NCBI GenBank assembly: GCA_965199165.1
Contig: OZ240681.1
Coordinates: 248,001-312,000 of the forward strand
Source of the DNA: LMUY01 sp965199165
GTDB taxonomy: Bacteria; Pseudomonadota; Alphaproteobacteria; Acetobacterales; Acetobacteraceae
Length of the DNA stretch: 64,000 nucleotides
Direction of reading: 5' to 3'
The notes beneath the pieces were generated by a model. That model was given only the letters and a program-made list of their open reading frames with translations. It ran no database searches and was not told the DNA's origin. A program made the translations under genes and the position numbers. The first letter of the stretch is position 1, and each line of letters begins with the position of its first letter. Positions 18,006-27,322 of this stretch are shown here, piece by piece.

Positions 18006-18012
18006 CGCACCG

Positions 18013-18576
18013 TCAGTTCTCCAGCAGCTCCGAGTCCCAATACAGGTAGTCGCGCCAGCTCTCGTGCAGGTAATTCGGCGGAAAGGCGCGGCCGTTCTCC
18101 TGCAGCTCCCAAGTGCTGGGTTGGCACGGCGGATGGCGCGGGTGCATGCCGCATTCGCGCGGCAGGCGCGAACCCTTGAGCAGGTTGCAGGATCCGCAGG
18201 CGGTGACGACGTTGTCCCAGGTGGTGCGGCCGCCGCGGCTGCGCGGGATCACGTGGTCGAACGTCAGGTCCTGCGTCGGCAGCCGGTCGCTGCAGTATTG
18301 GCAGGCGAAGGCGTCGCGCAGGAACACGTTGAACCGCGTGAAGGCCGGGCGCCGGGCGGCGGGGATGTAGTCCTTCAGCGCGATGACGCTGGGCAGCCGC
18401 ATCGACATGGAGGGCGAGCGGACCGCGACCTCGTATTCGTTGAGCACGGAGACGCGATCGAGGAAGACCGCCTTCACCGCATCCTGCCACGCCCAGACCG
18501 AGAGCGGGAAATACGACAACGGGCGGAAATCCGCGTTCAGCACCAGGGCCGGGTAATGCATTCCGCCGTCAGGCAA
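18013..18576 (-). CDS. HNH endonuclease family protein
   Basis: A 187-residue protein with a typical HNH nuclease core. Zinc-binding CQYC lies at about residues 91-94, the metal/catalytic motif FDHVIPRSRGG at ~105-115, and a second pair CGSC at ~127-130. The N-terminal ~80 residues (ALVLNADFRPLSYFPLSVWA) are those of the widely conserved chromosomal HNH family, not of a restriction enzyme. Its role is not established. It is a single gene, converging with coq7 at the terminator. Confidence 0.88.
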   Translation of the reverse strand: MPDGGMHYPALVLNADFRPLSYFPLSVWAWQDAVKAVFLDRVSVLNEYEVAVRSPSMSMRLPSVIALKDYIPAARRPAFTRFNVFLRDAFACQYCSDRLPTQDLTFDHVIPRSRGGRTTWDNVVTACGSCNLLKGSRLPRECGMHPRHPPCQPSTWELQENGRAFPPNYLHESWRDYLYWDSELLEN

Positions 18577-18718
18577 AGCGCGCTCCTTCGGGAGGCGGCG
18601 CTATCGCTGGGATCGCAAAGAGGCCGGACCGCCAGATATATGCGCCGCCAAAACCCGGGCCGCTTATTGCAGACCATCCCGTTTGCTGCAAGGCAGCGTC
18701 CCGCTCTTCACGCGCCCG

Positions 18719-19369
18719 TCACAAACCGAATCCGGCGCGCAACGCGGCAGCGCCGGCTCCCAGCCCGACCGGGTCGATGCCGTGGCCCAGCTCCGGGATG
18801 AACAGGGTCTCGACCGGGACGCCCGCAGCCCGCAGCGCCGCCGCGGCGTCGCGCGAGCGGAAGGCTGGCACCACCTGGTCGGCCTCGCCGTGCACCAGCA
18901 GGACCGGGGCGTCGTTGCGCCGCGCGACCAGCTGTTCGGGCGCGACCAGGGCGCCGGAATAGGCGAGGATCGCACGGGGCGGCGTGGCCCGGCGCAACCC
19001 GGCGTACAGCACCATCATCGCGCCCTGGCTGAAGCCCATCAACGCGTAGGCATCCGCCGGCAGACGGAGGCCGGCAAGCTCCGCATCGATGAACGCGTCC
19101 AGCAGCGGCAGCGCCTTGGCCGCGCCGTCGGCCATGTGCGCCGGGTTGCGGTCGCCGATCGCCCACCACTGGCGGCCGGACGGCCCGCTGTCATACGGCT
19201 CGGGGGCGTCGGGCGCGGCAAAGGCGGCGTCCGGGAAGGTGCGGCCCCAATGCGGGGCGAGCTCGATCAGGTCGTGGCCGTCGGCGCCGACTCCGTGGCA
19301 CAAGACGATCAACTGCCGCGCCGTGCCGCCGGAGGCTGGTCCCTTCCGGTTCGCCCGCAATCCCATCAT
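18719..19369 (-). CDS. carboxylesterase/phospholipase, alpha/beta hydrolase
   Basis: A 216-residue esterase of the carboxylesterase-2/acyl-protein-thioesterase family, acting on short esters in the cytoplasm. The oxyanion-side strand is QLIVLCHGVGADGHDL. The nucleophile elbow is GFSQGAMM (Ser), the acid loop is HGEADQVVP (Asp), and the catalytic His is in GHGIDP. The length is typical. No signal peptide is seen. It is monocistronic, with gluQ starting 47 bp away on the other strand. Confidence 0.88.
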   Translation of the reverse strand: MMGLRANRKGPASGGTARQLIVLCHGVGADGHDLIELAPHWGRTFPDAAFAAPDAPEPYDSGPSGRQWWAIGDRNPAHMADGAAKALPLLDAFIDAELAGLRLPADAYALMGFSQGAMMVLYAGLRRATPPRAILAYSGALVAPEQLVARRNDAPVLLVHGEADQVVPAFRSRDAAAALRAAGVPVETLFIPELGHGIDPVGLGAGAAALRAGFGL

Positions 19370-19416
19370 CGCCGCCTCCGCCGTGGAGCGGTGAACCTCA
19401 CACCGGCGGCCCGTTC

Positions 19417-20253
19417 ATGTCCATCACCACCCGTTTCGCCCCAAGCCCGACCGGCCTGCTGCACCTGGGCCATGCCAGCGTGGCGCTGGATGCCTGGCGG
19501 CGTGCGCGGGCGGCCGGCGGCCGTTTCCTGCTGCGGATCGAGGACATCGACGCCGCGCGTTGCCGCCCGGCCTTCGCTGCGGCCGTGCTGGAGGACCTCC
19601 GCTGGCTCGGGCTCGACTGGGATGGCCCGGTGCGGACGCAGTCCGCCCACCTCCACGATTACCGCGCCGCCTTGGACCGGCTGGGAGGTGAGGGGCTGCT
19701 CTATCCCTGTTTCTGCACCCGGGCGGACGTCGCCCGCTCCATGACGGCGCCGCATGGCCCCGAAGGCGCCCTCTATCCGGGCACCTGCCGGCGCCTGTCG
19801 CCCGCCGCCCGGGGCGACCGGATGGCGGCCGGCGATCCCTTCGCGTTGCGGCTGGACCTGGCGGCGGCGCTTGCCCGCACCGGGCCGCTCGGCTTCGCCG
19901 AGAAGGGGCGAGGCCGCGTGGACTGCCATCCGGAGCGGTTCGGCGACGTCGTCCTGTCCCGCCGGGATGCCGTGGGCAGCTACCACCTCTGCGTCACCCA
20001 CGACGACGCGGCGCAAGGGGTGACGCTGGTCACCCGCGGGGCCGACCTGCTGGCAGCGACCGACATCCATCGCGTGCTGCAGGTCCTGATGGGATGGCCC
20101 GAGCCCGGCTACGCCCATCTGCCGCTGCTAGTCGATGCCGAAGGCAAGCGGCTGTCCAAGCGGGGCGGCGCCTACAGCCTGCGTGCGTTGCGGGAAGACG
20201 GGGCGACCGCCGACGATGTACGAAGGATGGTGCAGGATGCGCAGCTCGCCTGA
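19417..20253 (+). CDS. gluQ: glutamyl-Q tRNA(Asp) synthetase
   Basis: A 278-residue truncated glutamyl-tRNA synthetase paralogue that attaches glutamate to queuosine in tRNA-Asp. The class I motifs are HLGH (in TGLLHLGHASVA) and KRLSKR near residue 250. The zinc site CFCTR ... YPGTC is present. There is no anticodon-binding domain, as expected for GluQ-RS. The start fits the conserved TTRFAPSPTG opening. It reads rightward, alone, between the esterase and the ABC importer. Confidence 0.93.
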   Translation: MSITTRFAPSPTGLLHLGHASVALDAWRRARAAGGRFLLRIEDIDAARCRPAFAAAVLEDLRWLGLDWDGPVRTQSAHLHDYRAALDRLGGEGLLYPCFCTRADVARSMTAPHGPEGALYPGTCRRLSPAARGDRMAAGDPFALRLDLAAALARTGPLGFAEKGRGRVDCHPERFGDVVLSRRDAVGSYHLCVTHDDAAQGVTLVTRGADLLAATDIHRVLQVLMGWPEPGYAHLPLLVDAEGKRLSKRGGAYSLRALREDGATADDVRRMVQDAQLA

Positions 20254-20345
20254 TTGCGCATGGCTGCCCACGGCCGTATGGATGGCTGCAACGAAAAGGT
20301 TCGGGGACGAAGCGCCGCCCGTTTCAGCAGCTTTGGGTGGTGGAA

Positions 20346-21959
20346 ATGAAGATCAATCGCCGTTCGGTCATCCAGGGTGCGACGGGGGCCGCGTGGCTGG
20401 CGTCGTGGCCGCAGCTCGCCTTCGGGCAGACGCGGGCGGAAACGCTGCGCTACGTCACCGGCGCCACCATCAACACGCTGGACACGACGATGCCGGGCGC
20501 CACCCGGGAGTCGTTCGGGCTGGGCATGAACGTCTACGACCGGCTGTTCAGCTTCGGCCGCAAGAAGATCGGGGACTACTGGACGTTCGACCCGACGGTG
20601 ATCCGTGGCGAGCTGGCGAAGGGCTACACGGTCAGCCCGGATGGCCTGACGATCACCATCGCGCTGCGCCCGGACGCCACCTGGCATGACGGCACGCCCG
20701 TGACGGCGGAGGACGTCAAGTGGTCGCTCGACCGCATGGTGCTGGCCAAGTCGCTGGCGCCGCCGCAGATGTCGACTGGGTCGATCACCAGCGCGGACCA
20801 GTTCCGCATCGTGGACGCGCACACGGTCACGATGACGCTGCCGAAGCCGGACCGGCTCGGGCTGTCCAACTTGTGCGTGTGCTACGCCATCATGATCAAC
20901 AGCAAGCTGGCCAAGCAGCACGCGACCGCCGACGACCCGTGGGCGCAGGAGTGGATGAAGACGAACACGGCGGCGGGCGGCGCCTACATCGTGGAGAGCT
21001 ACAAGGCCGGCGAGAGCGTGATCCTGCGGCGCAACGAGAAATGGACCGGCGGTGCGGACGGCCAGCTGCCGAGCTTCAAGCGCGTCATCATCCAGACGGT
21101 GCCGGAGCCGGCGACGCGGGCCAACCTGGTCGAGCGCGGCGATGCCGACCTGTCGATCGACCTGGCGGCCAGCGACATGCCGACGATGGACAAGTCCGCC
21201 AAGGTGAAGGTGGCCTCCATCCCGCAGAACAACGGCTTCACCCACATCACCATGAACACGGGGATGGCGCCGTTCGACAACGTGAAGGTGCGGCAGGCGG
21301 TGGCGGCGGCGCTGCCTTATGACGACATGTTCAAGGCGGCGATCTTCGGCCGGGGCGCCAAGCTGTACGATGCCGGGTGGACGGATGCACCGCCGACCAC
21401 GACATTCCCGCAGGCCATGCCGTTCAAGACCGACATGGCTCGGGCCAAGCAGCTGCTCGCCGAAGCGGGCATGCCGAACGGGTTCAAGACGACCTTCGCG
21501 ATCAGCGCCGGGCAGGCCGCGACGGCGGAGCCGATGGCGGCGCTGGTGAAGGAGGCGCTGGGCAAGATCGGCATCCAGGTGGACATCCAGAAGAAGCCGG
21601 ACGCGGAGTTCAACACGGCGGAGTCGGACAAGACGCTGCCGTTCTACACGGATGGTGCCACGGCCTGGCTGCCGGCGACGTACTACTATTTCTACCTGTA
21701 TTTCACCCGGGACCAGCGCTGGAACTTCGCGAGCTGGAAGAACACGGACATCGAGACGCTGTCGAACGACGCCCGGTTCCAGACGGATGCGGCGAAGTAT
21801 GACGAGGAATGCAAGAAGATGATCGAGATCTTCCAGCAGCAAGTGCCGTTGGTCATGCTGTGGCAGCCGAACCAGGATGCGGTGATGGGCAGGTCGGTGG
21901 ACGGCTACACCTACCAGTTCTATCGGCAGGCGGATTTCCGCGATTTGAAGCGGGTGTAA
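20346..21959 (+). CDS. ABC importer substrate-binding protein, family 5 (peptide/opine)
   Basis: A 537-residue periplasmic binding protein of the DppA/OppA type. The signal NRRSVIQGATGAAWLASWP has twin arginines, so Tat export is likely. Family marks are LAKGYTVSPDGLTITIALRP, DATWHDGTPVTAEDVKWSLD, VRQAVAAALPYDDMFKAAIF and a Trp/Tyr-rich C-terminal lobe. It heads a five-gene run, separated from the permeases by 148 bp of palindromic repeats that may reduce read-through. The substrate could be a peptide, opine, glutathione or siderophore-like compound. The downstream monooxygenase argues against plain nutrient peptide uptake. Confidence 0.9.
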   Translation: MKINRRSVIQGATGAAWLASWPQLAFGQTRAETLRYVTGATINTLDTTMPGATRESFGLGMNVYDRLFSFGRKKIGDYWTFDPTVIRGELAKGYTVSPDGLTITIALRPDATWHDGTPVTAEDVKWSLDRMVLAKSLAPPQMSTGSITSADQFRIVDAHTVTMTLPKPDRLGLSNLCVCYAIMINSKLAKQHATADDPWAQEWMKTNTAAGGAYIVESYKAGESVILRRNEKWTGGADGQLPSFKRVIIQTVPEPATRANLVERGDADLSIDLAASDMPTMDKSAKVKVASIPQNNGFTHITMNTGMAPFDNVKVRQAVAAALPYDDMFKAAIFGRGAKLYDAGWTDAPPTTTFPQAMPFKTDMARAKQLLAEAGMPNGFKTTFAISAGQAATAEPMAALVKEALGKIGIQVDIQKKPDAEFNTAESDKTLPFYTDGATAWLPATYYYFYLYFTRDQRWNFASWKNTDIETLSNDARFQTDAAKYDEECKKMIEIFQQQVPLVMLWQPNQDAVMGRSVDGYTYQFYRQADFRDLKRV

Positions 21960-21990
21960 AGGCTCTGAAAACGCCCTCTCCACGTCGTCA

Positions 21991-22086
21991 CCCTCTCCTT
22001 CTGGGAGAGGGTCGGGGCGAGGGCCGCCGCCGCCGATCTTGCGGGACGACGCTCACCCTACCCTCTCCCAGGGGGAGAGGGCTTTT
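21991..22086. repeat. paired CCCTCTCC palindromes (REP-like) between binding-protein and permease genes
   Basis: Two hairpins. The first is CCCTCTCC (21991-21998) with GGAGAGGG (22004-22011), followed by GTCGGGGCGAGGGC-type sequence. The second is CCCTCTCCC (22061-22069) with GGGAGAGGG (22073-22081) and a CTTTT tail (22082-22086), which looks like a weak intrinsic terminator. The same unit occurs at 48236-48312. It sits where a high-copy binding protein is usually separated from lower-level permease expression. Confidence 0.7.
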
Positions 22087-22107
22087 ATGGGTTGAGGCGT
22101 TGGCTCG

Positions 22108-23139
22108 TTGAGCGTCGCGGCCGGCATCGCGCGGCGGGTCGGGCGGCGGCTGTTGTCGTCCGTCCCGGCGCTGTTCGGCGTCGTCGTGGTGACGTTCGTG
22201 CTGATGCGCGTGCTGCCGGGTGACCCGGCGGTGTTCTTCGCCTCCGGACCCAGCGCGGGCAAGGCGGAGATCGAGGAGATACGGCACAAGATGGGGCTCG
22301 ACCGGGCGATCCCGTTGCAACTCGCGCGCTACCTGGCCGACGTGGCGACCGGCAACCTCGGCAACTCGCTGACCACGGGGCAGCCGGTGACGCGGGACAT
22401 GGCGCGGCGGCTGCCCGCCTCGCTGGAGCTGACCTTCACTGCGCTGGCGATCGCGTTGCTGCTGTCCGTGCCGCTTGGCGTGGCGGCGGCATTGCGGCCG
22501 GGCTCGGCGACGGACCATGCGGTGCGGATGCTCTGCACGCTCGGGGTCTGCGTGCCGACCTTCGTCTCCGGCCTGTTGCTGATCTACGTGTTCTACTACC
22601 TGCTCGGCTGGGCGCCGGACCCCACGGCACGGATCGACATCTTCGCCTCGGCACCGCCTGACATCACCGGGTTCTACCTGGTGGATTTCGCGCTTGCCGG
22701 CGATTGGGACGGCTGGTGGGCGGCGTTCACGCAATTGCTGCTGCCCGCGTTCTCCATGGCGCTGTTCGTGCTGGCGCCGCTGGCGCGCATGACCCGCGCC
22801 TCCATGCTGGCGGTGCTGGGCAGCGACTTCATCCGCACGGCGCAGTCCGTGGGCCTGCCGCGGCTGCGCATCGTGGTGGCGTACGCGCTGCGCAACGCGC
22901 TGCTGCCGGTGCTGACCATCACGGGGATCGTGTTCTCCACCATGCTCGGCGCCAACGTGCTGGTGGAGAAGGTGTTCTCGTGGCCGGGCGTGGCGTCCTA
23001 CGCGCTGGACGCGCTGCTCGCCTCCGACTACGCGCCGGTGCAGGCCTTCGTGCTGCTGATGGCGACGATCTTCGTGCTGGTGAACGTGCTGATCGACGTG
23101 CTGTACGGCATCGCCGACCCTCGGGTGTCGATCGAATGA
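22108..23139 (+). CDS. ABC importer permease, DppB/OppB type
   Basis: A 343-residue inner-membrane permease. The N-terminal helix LLSSVPALFGVVVVTFVLMR and the motif RVLPGDPAVFF are typical of DppB. The EAA-loop region is LGSDFIRTAQSVGLPRLRIV, followed by VFSTMLGANVLVEKVFSWPG. The start is a TTG at 22108: an in-frame TGA lies just upstream, and the next canonical codon is inside helix 1. A GAGGCG lies about 13 bases upstream. It overlaps the next permease by ATGA. Confidence 0.9.
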   Translation: MSVAAGIARRVGRRLLSSVPALFGVVVVTFVLMRVLPGDPAVFFASGPSAGKAEIEEIRHKMGLDRAIPLQLARYLADVATGNLGNSLTTGQPVTRDMARRLPASLELTFTALAIALLLSVPLGVAAALRPGSATDHAVRMLCTLGVCVPTFVSGLLLIYVFYYLLGWAPDPTARIDIFASAPPDITGFYLVDFALAGDWDGWWAAFTQLLLPAFSMALFVLAPLARMTRASMLAVLGSDFIRTAQSVGLPRLRIVVAYALRNALLPVLTITGIVFSTMLGANVLVEKVFSWPGVASYALDALLASDYAPVQAFVLLMATIFVLVNVLIDVLYGIADPRVSIE

Positions 23140-24002
23140 GCGCAGCGACGTTCGGGCGAACCAGCGCGGCGCAGCACGTGCTCTTCGTGCTGCGCGGCAA
23201 CCCGGTCACGGCGGTGGCTTCGGTCGGCACCCTGCTGCTGGTGTTGGTGGCGCTGTTCGCCCCGTGGATCGCGCCGTATGACCCGGTGGCATCGGACGTG
23301 GCGCACGCGCTGGCACCGCCGGACGCCGCGCATTGGGCCGGGACGGACCAGTTGGGCCGGGACATCTTCAGCCGCATCGTCGCGGCCACCCGGCTGGACC
23401 TGTTCATCGCGGTGTCCGCCGTCAGCCTGTCCTTCGTGGTCGGCGCCGTGGTCGGCGGCTTCTGCGGCTATCGCGGCGGGCGGCTGGACCGCTGGGTCGG
23501 GCGGTTCGTGGACGTGCTGATGGCGTTCCCGCTGTTCGTGCTGGCGATGGCGCTGGTGGCGGCGCTGGGCAACCGGATGGAGAACATCATCATCGCCACC
23601 GCGGTGATCAACCTGCCGTTCTACATCCGCTTCGCCCGGGCCGAGGTGAACGTGCGGCGCAACGCCGGCTGGGTGGAGGCGGCGCGGGCCTGCGGGGACG
23701 GCCACCTGTCGGTCGTGCTGCGTTTCCTGCTGCCCAACGTGCTGCCGGCGATGGCGGTGCAGATCTCGCTCAACCTGGGCTGGGCGATCCTGAACGCGGC
23801 CGGGCTCTCCTTCATCGGGCTGGGCGTGCAGGCGCCGACGCCGGAATGGGGCATCATGGTGGCCGAGGGCGCGCGCTTCATCACGACCGGGAAGTGGTGG
23901 CTGGTGGCGTTCCCGGGCCTGGCGCTGATGCTGACGGTGCTGTTCTTCAACCTGCTGGGCGACGGGCTGCGGGACATCTTGGATCCGCGGATGCGCACGT
24001 GA
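23136..24002 (+). CDS. ABC importer permease, DppC/OppC type
   Basis: A 288-residue second permease. It has the OppC N-terminal domain with the first helix (VASVGTLLLVLVALFAPWIA). The conserved HWAGTDQLGRDIFSRIV motif follows, then the EAA loop VEAARACGDGHLSVVLRFLL and AGLSFIGLGVQAPTPEWG. It forms the membrane channel with the preceding gene. ATGA overlap at its start and GTGA overlap at its end show tight coupling. Confidence 0.92.
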   Translation: MSAATFGRTSAAQHVLFVLRGNPVTAVASVGTLLLVLVALFAPWIAPYDPVASDVAHALAPPDAAHWAGTDQLGRDIFSRIVAATRLDLFIAVSAVSLSFVVGAVVGGFCGYRGGRLDRWVGRFVDVLMAFPLFVLAMALVAALGNRMENIIIATAVINLPFYIRFARAEVNVRRNAGWVEAARACGDGHLSVVLRFLLPNVLPAMAVQISLNLGWAILNAAGLSFIGLGVQAPTPEWGIMVAEGARFITTGKWWLVAFPGLALMLTVLFFNLLGDGLRDILDPRMRT

Positions 24003-25648
24003 GTGATCTGCTGCGGGTCGAGGGCCTTCGCGTCACCTTCTCCACCCGCCACGGCCTGGTCACCGCCCTGCACGGCATCGACTTCGCGTTGGACGCCGGG
24101 CAGACGCTGGGGATCGTGGGGGAGAGCGGGTCCGGCAAGTCCGTCGCCTCGCTCGCGGTGATGCGGCTGCTGGATCGGGCGGGACGGATCGATGCCGGAC
24201 GGGTGCTGTTCCAGGGCCGCGACGTCACCCGGGCGCGCCATGGGGAACTGCGCAGCCTGCGCGGCGCCGCCATGTCGATGATCTTCCAGAACCCGCGCTC
24301 GGCACTCAACCCGATCCGCACGGTGGAGCAGCAGATCGTCGACGTGCTGCAGGCGCATCGCCGTCTCCCCGCCGCCGCGGCGCGGGCACAGGCGCTGGAC
24401 CTGCTGCGTGCCGTGCTGATCCGCGATCCGGAGCGGCGGCTGCACGCCTACCCCGCCGAGCTGTCGGGCGGCATGTGCCAGCGGGTGATGATCGCCATGG
24501 CCATCGCCTGCGAGCCGTCGCTGCTGATCGCGGACGAGCCCACCACCGGGCTGGACGTGACGACGCAGCAGGCGGTGATGGACCTGCTCGCCGGCATCAC
24601 CGCGCGGCGCGGCATGGCGATGATCCTGATCACCCACGACCTCGGCTTGGCCGCCCGGTATTGCGGGGCCATCGCGGTGATGGAGCGGGGTCGGCTGGTG
24701 GAACAGGGGGCGACGGACGCGCTGTTCCGCGCCCCGTCGCACCCCTACACGCGCCGGCTGATCGCGGCCTCGCCCACGCGGCGGTCGACCTTGGCGGACC
24801 TGGCCACCGGCGAGCCGGTGGCGGTGCAGCCGCCGCGCGTCCGGCCGCCGGGCACCGGGGCGTTGCTGGACCTCCGCCACGTCGTGAAGGTCTTTCCTGG
24901 TCCGGTGCGGGCGGTGGACGACGTGTCGTTCAGCCTGCCGCCCGGCGGCAGCCTGGGGCTGGTGGGCGAGTCCGGCTCCGGCAAGAGCACGCTGTCCCGC
25001 CTGATCTGCCGGCTGATCGACGGCGAGGGCGACATCATCTTCGCGGGCGAGTCGATCTCGGCGATCCCCGCCAACGAGTTCCACCGCTCGCCGCGGCGGC
25101 GGGACGTGCAGATCGTATTCCAGGACCCGCATGACAGCCTGAACCCGCGCTTCACCGCGTTCGACAGCATCGCCCACCCGCTGCGCCGGCTGGAGCGCAT
25201 GCGGGACGGTGCGGCGTTGACCGCCCGGGTGCGGGAGGCCGCGTCCCGCGCCGGGCTGCCGCCGGACCTGCTGGAACGCTATCCGCACCAGCTTTCGGGC
25301 GGGCAGAAGGCCCGGGTCGGCATCGCCCGCGCCATCGCGCCCCGGCCGCGCCTGCTGGTGCTGGACGAGCCGACCGCGGCGCTGGACGTGTCGATCCAGG
25401 CGGTCATCCTGCAGCTGCTGGACCGGCTGCGGCGGGAGGACGACCTGGCGATGCTGTTCGTCAGCCACGACCTGAACGTCGTGCGCATGCTGTGCGACGC
25501 CATCGTGGTGCTGCAGGGCGGCAAGGTCGTCGAGGCCGGGCCGAGTGCGGCGGTGTTCGACCGGCCGCAGGCGGCCTACACGCGCAGCCTGCTCGACGCG
25601 ATCCCGCATTTCGACCCGCACGGCAGCCCGGCCTTGCAGCCGGCATGA
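23999..25648 (+). CDS. ABC importer ATPase, fused DppD-DppF type
   Basis: A 549-residue protein with two complete ATPase halves, where most bacteria have two genes. The first half has Walker A GESGSGKSV, signature LSGGMCQRV and Walker B LLIADEPTTGLD. The second has GESGSGKST, LSGGQKARVGIARAI and LLVLDEPTAALD. Both halves carry the C-terminal HPYT/AAYTR oligopeptide-transporter motif (PSHPYTRRL, PQAAYTRSLL). Single-gene double ATPases of this kind are known (GsiA/YejF type). It starts with a GTG overlapping the DppC stop and overlaps the monooxygenase by ATGA. Confidence 0.92.
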   Translation: MSDLLRVEGLRVTFSTRHGLVTALHGIDFALDAGQTLGIVGESGSGKSVASLAVMRLLDRAGRIDAGRVLFQGRDVTRARHGELRSLRGAAMSMIFQNPRSALNPIRTVEQQIVDVLQAHRRLPAAAARAQALDLLRAVLIRDPERRLHAYPAELSGGMCQRVMIAMAIACEPSLLIADEPTTGLDVTTQQAVMDLLAGITARRGMAMILITHDLGLAARYCGAIAVMERGRLVEQGATDALFRAPSHPYTRRLIAASPTRRSTLADLATGEPVAVQPPRVRPPGTGALLDLRHVVKVFPGPVRAVDDVSFSLPPGGSLGLVGESGSGKSTLSRLICRLIDGEGDIIFAGESISAIPANEFHRSPRRRDVQIVFQDPHDSLNPRFTAFDSIAHPLRRLERMRDGAALTARVREAASRAGLPPDLLERYPHQLSGGQKARVGIARAIAPRPRLLVLDEPTAALDVSIQAVILQLLDRLRREDDLAMLFVSHDLNVVRMLCDAIVVLQGGKVVEAGPSAAVFDRPQAAYTRSLLDAIPHFDPHGSPALQPA

Positions 25649-27030
25649 CGGCGCTGGACGTGTTGGCGGCACGGGTGCGGGATGACCTCACCCGCATCGC
25701 CCATCCGCGGCTGGCCTGGCTGGAGCCGCGGACGGGGCCGGACGGCCAGCCGGCGCTGGACGTGCTGGTGGTGGGTGCCGGCCAGTCCGGCCTGGCGATC
25801 GCGGTCGGGCTGCTGCGGGCGCATGTGACCAACATCCTGGTGGTCGACCGTGCCCGGCGGGACGAGGAAGGGCCGTGGCTCAGCTACGCCCGCATGCACA
25901 CGCTGCGCTCGCCGAAGGATTACACCGGCCCCGACCTGGACCTGCCGAGCCTGGGCTACCGATCCTGGCACGAGGCGCGGTATGGCGCGGCGCACTGGCA
26001 GACGCTGGAGCTGATCGCGCGGCAGGACTGGGCTGCCTATCTCGGCTGGGTGCGCGACACGGTCGGCGTGCCGGTGCAACACGACACCGCCGTGACCGAC
26101 ATCGCGCCGGCAGATGGGTTGCTGGCCGTGACGGTGGGCGGTGAGGTCCGCTACGCCCGCAAGGTGGTGCTGGCGACCGGCCAGGATGGCGCCGGACAGT
26201 GGTGGATGCCGCCTTTCGTGGCGGCGCTGCCGGCCCACCTGCGCGCCCACACCGCCGACCCGATCGACTTCGCGGCGTTGCGCGGCAAACGGATCGCGGT
26301 GCTGGGCGCCGGCGCCAGCGCCTTCGACAACGCGGCGATGGCGCTGGAGGCGGGCGCGGCGGAGGTGACGCTGTTCTGCCGCCGGGCGGAGCCGCAGGTG
26401 GTGCAGCCGTTCCGCTGGCTGACCTTCGCCGGCTTCCTGCGCCACGTGTCTGAGCTGGACGATGCTTGGCGCTGGCGGTTCATGAGCCGCATCCTCGGCA
26501 TGCGCGAGGGCTTTCCCCAGCCCACCTACGACCGCTGCGCCCGACACGCCGATTTTCGCCTGCGCACCGGCGCGCCGTGGACGGGGGCGCGTCCCTCCGG
26601 CGACGGCGTGGCCGTGGAGACGCCGTGCGGCGGGTTCACCGCGGACTTCCTGATCTGCGGCACGGGCGTGGAGATGGATTTCGCGTTGCGGCCCGAACTC
26701 GCACGGCTTGCCGAAGATATCGCCCGGTGGTCCGACCGCTACGTCCCGCCGCCCGAGGAGCGCGATGACCGGCTGGGTCGCTTCCCCTACCTTGCGGCCG
26801 ATTACAGCCTGGTGCCGCGCGCGGGGAGCGAGGCGGCGTGGATGAAGGACATCCACCTGTTCAACATCGCCTCGACGATGAGCTTCGGCCCCTCCGGCTC
26901 CTCGATCAACGCGATGACGACGGCGGTGCCGAAGCTGGTCGCCGGGCTGACGCGGGGGCTGTTCATGGGGGATCTGGACCGCCACTGGCAGAGCCTTGCG
27001 GCGTATGACGTGCCGCAGGCAGTCCTGTAA
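25645..27030 (+). CDS. FAD-dependent NAD(P)-binding monooxygenase-like protein
   Basis: A 461-residue flavoprotein. The FAD dinucleotide motif is VLVVGAGQSGLAIAVGLLRA at residues ~33-52. A second Rossmann motif IAVLGAGASAFDNAA lies at ~216-230 for NAD(P)H. KVVLATGQDGAGQWWMPPF resembles the ATG motif of flavin-containing/Baeyer-Villiger-like monooxygenases. The C-terminal SFGPSGSSINAM is also FMO-like. It overlaps the ABC ATPase gene by ATGA, so it probably acts on the imported compound. The reaction is unknown. Confidence 0.82.
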   Translation: MTALDVLAARVRDDLTRIAHPRLAWLEPRTGPDGQPALDVLVVGAGQSGLAIAVGLLRAHVTNILVVDRARRDEEGPWLSYARMHTLRSPKDYTGPDLDLPSLGYRSWHEARYGAAHWQTLELIARQDWAAYLGWVRDTVGVPVQHDTAVTDIAPADGLLAVTVGGEVRYARKVVLATGQDGAGQWWMPPFVAALPAHLRAHTADPIDFAALRGKRIAVLGAGASAFDNAAMALEAGAAEVTLFCRRAEPQVVQPFRWLTFAGFLRHVSELDDAWRWRFMSRILGMREGFPQPTYDRCARHADFRLRTGAPWTGARPSGDGVAVETPCGGFTADFLICGTGVEMDFALRPELARLAEDIARWSDRYVPPPEERDDRLGRFPYLAADYSLVPRAGSEAAWMKDIHLFNIASTMSFGPSGSSINAMTTAVPKLVAGLTRGLFMGDLDRHWQSLAAYDVPQAVL

Positions 27031-27046
27031 GACGCCAGCCTGCCGG

Positions 27047-27316
27047 CTACCGCGGTGGTGGTCCCGCCCGCATCACCGCGCCGCTCGCCGCGTCGACGTC
27101 CACGACCAGCCCCGGCGCTCCCGGTATCGGACCGGCCCATTGGAAGCGCCACACCGCCCGCCCGGCGGCGTCCCAGGTCAACATCCCGGGTGCCTCGGGT
27201 AACGACGCCGTACCGTCCGTGTGGAGATGCGCCCGCGCCGCCGCCTGGGCGACGGCCTCGCCGATCCGTCCTTCCGGCGCCGGTCTCAGGCCGAGCAGCC
27301 GTGCCAACCCCATCAT
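27047..27316 (-). CDS. small hypothetical protein downstream of metallopeptidase gene
   Basis: An 89-residue protein with no recognised family. The N-terminal half is Ala/Arg-rich and helical. The C-terminal half (WDAAGRAVWRFQWAGPIPG, then LVVDVDAASGAVMRAG) reads like paired beta strands of a PepSY-like or small binding fold. It starts (ATG 27316) 6 bp after the stop of the HExxH gene, so they are co-transcribed. If the upstream gene is a toxin, this position suits an immunity or chaperone protein. That is only inference. Confidence 0.5.
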   Translation of the reverse strand: MMGLARLLGLRPAPEGRIGEAVAQAAARAHLHTDGTASLPEAPGMLTWDAAGRAVWRFQWAGPIPGAPGLVVDVDAASGAVMRAGPPPR

Positions 27317-27322
27317 CCCGCC

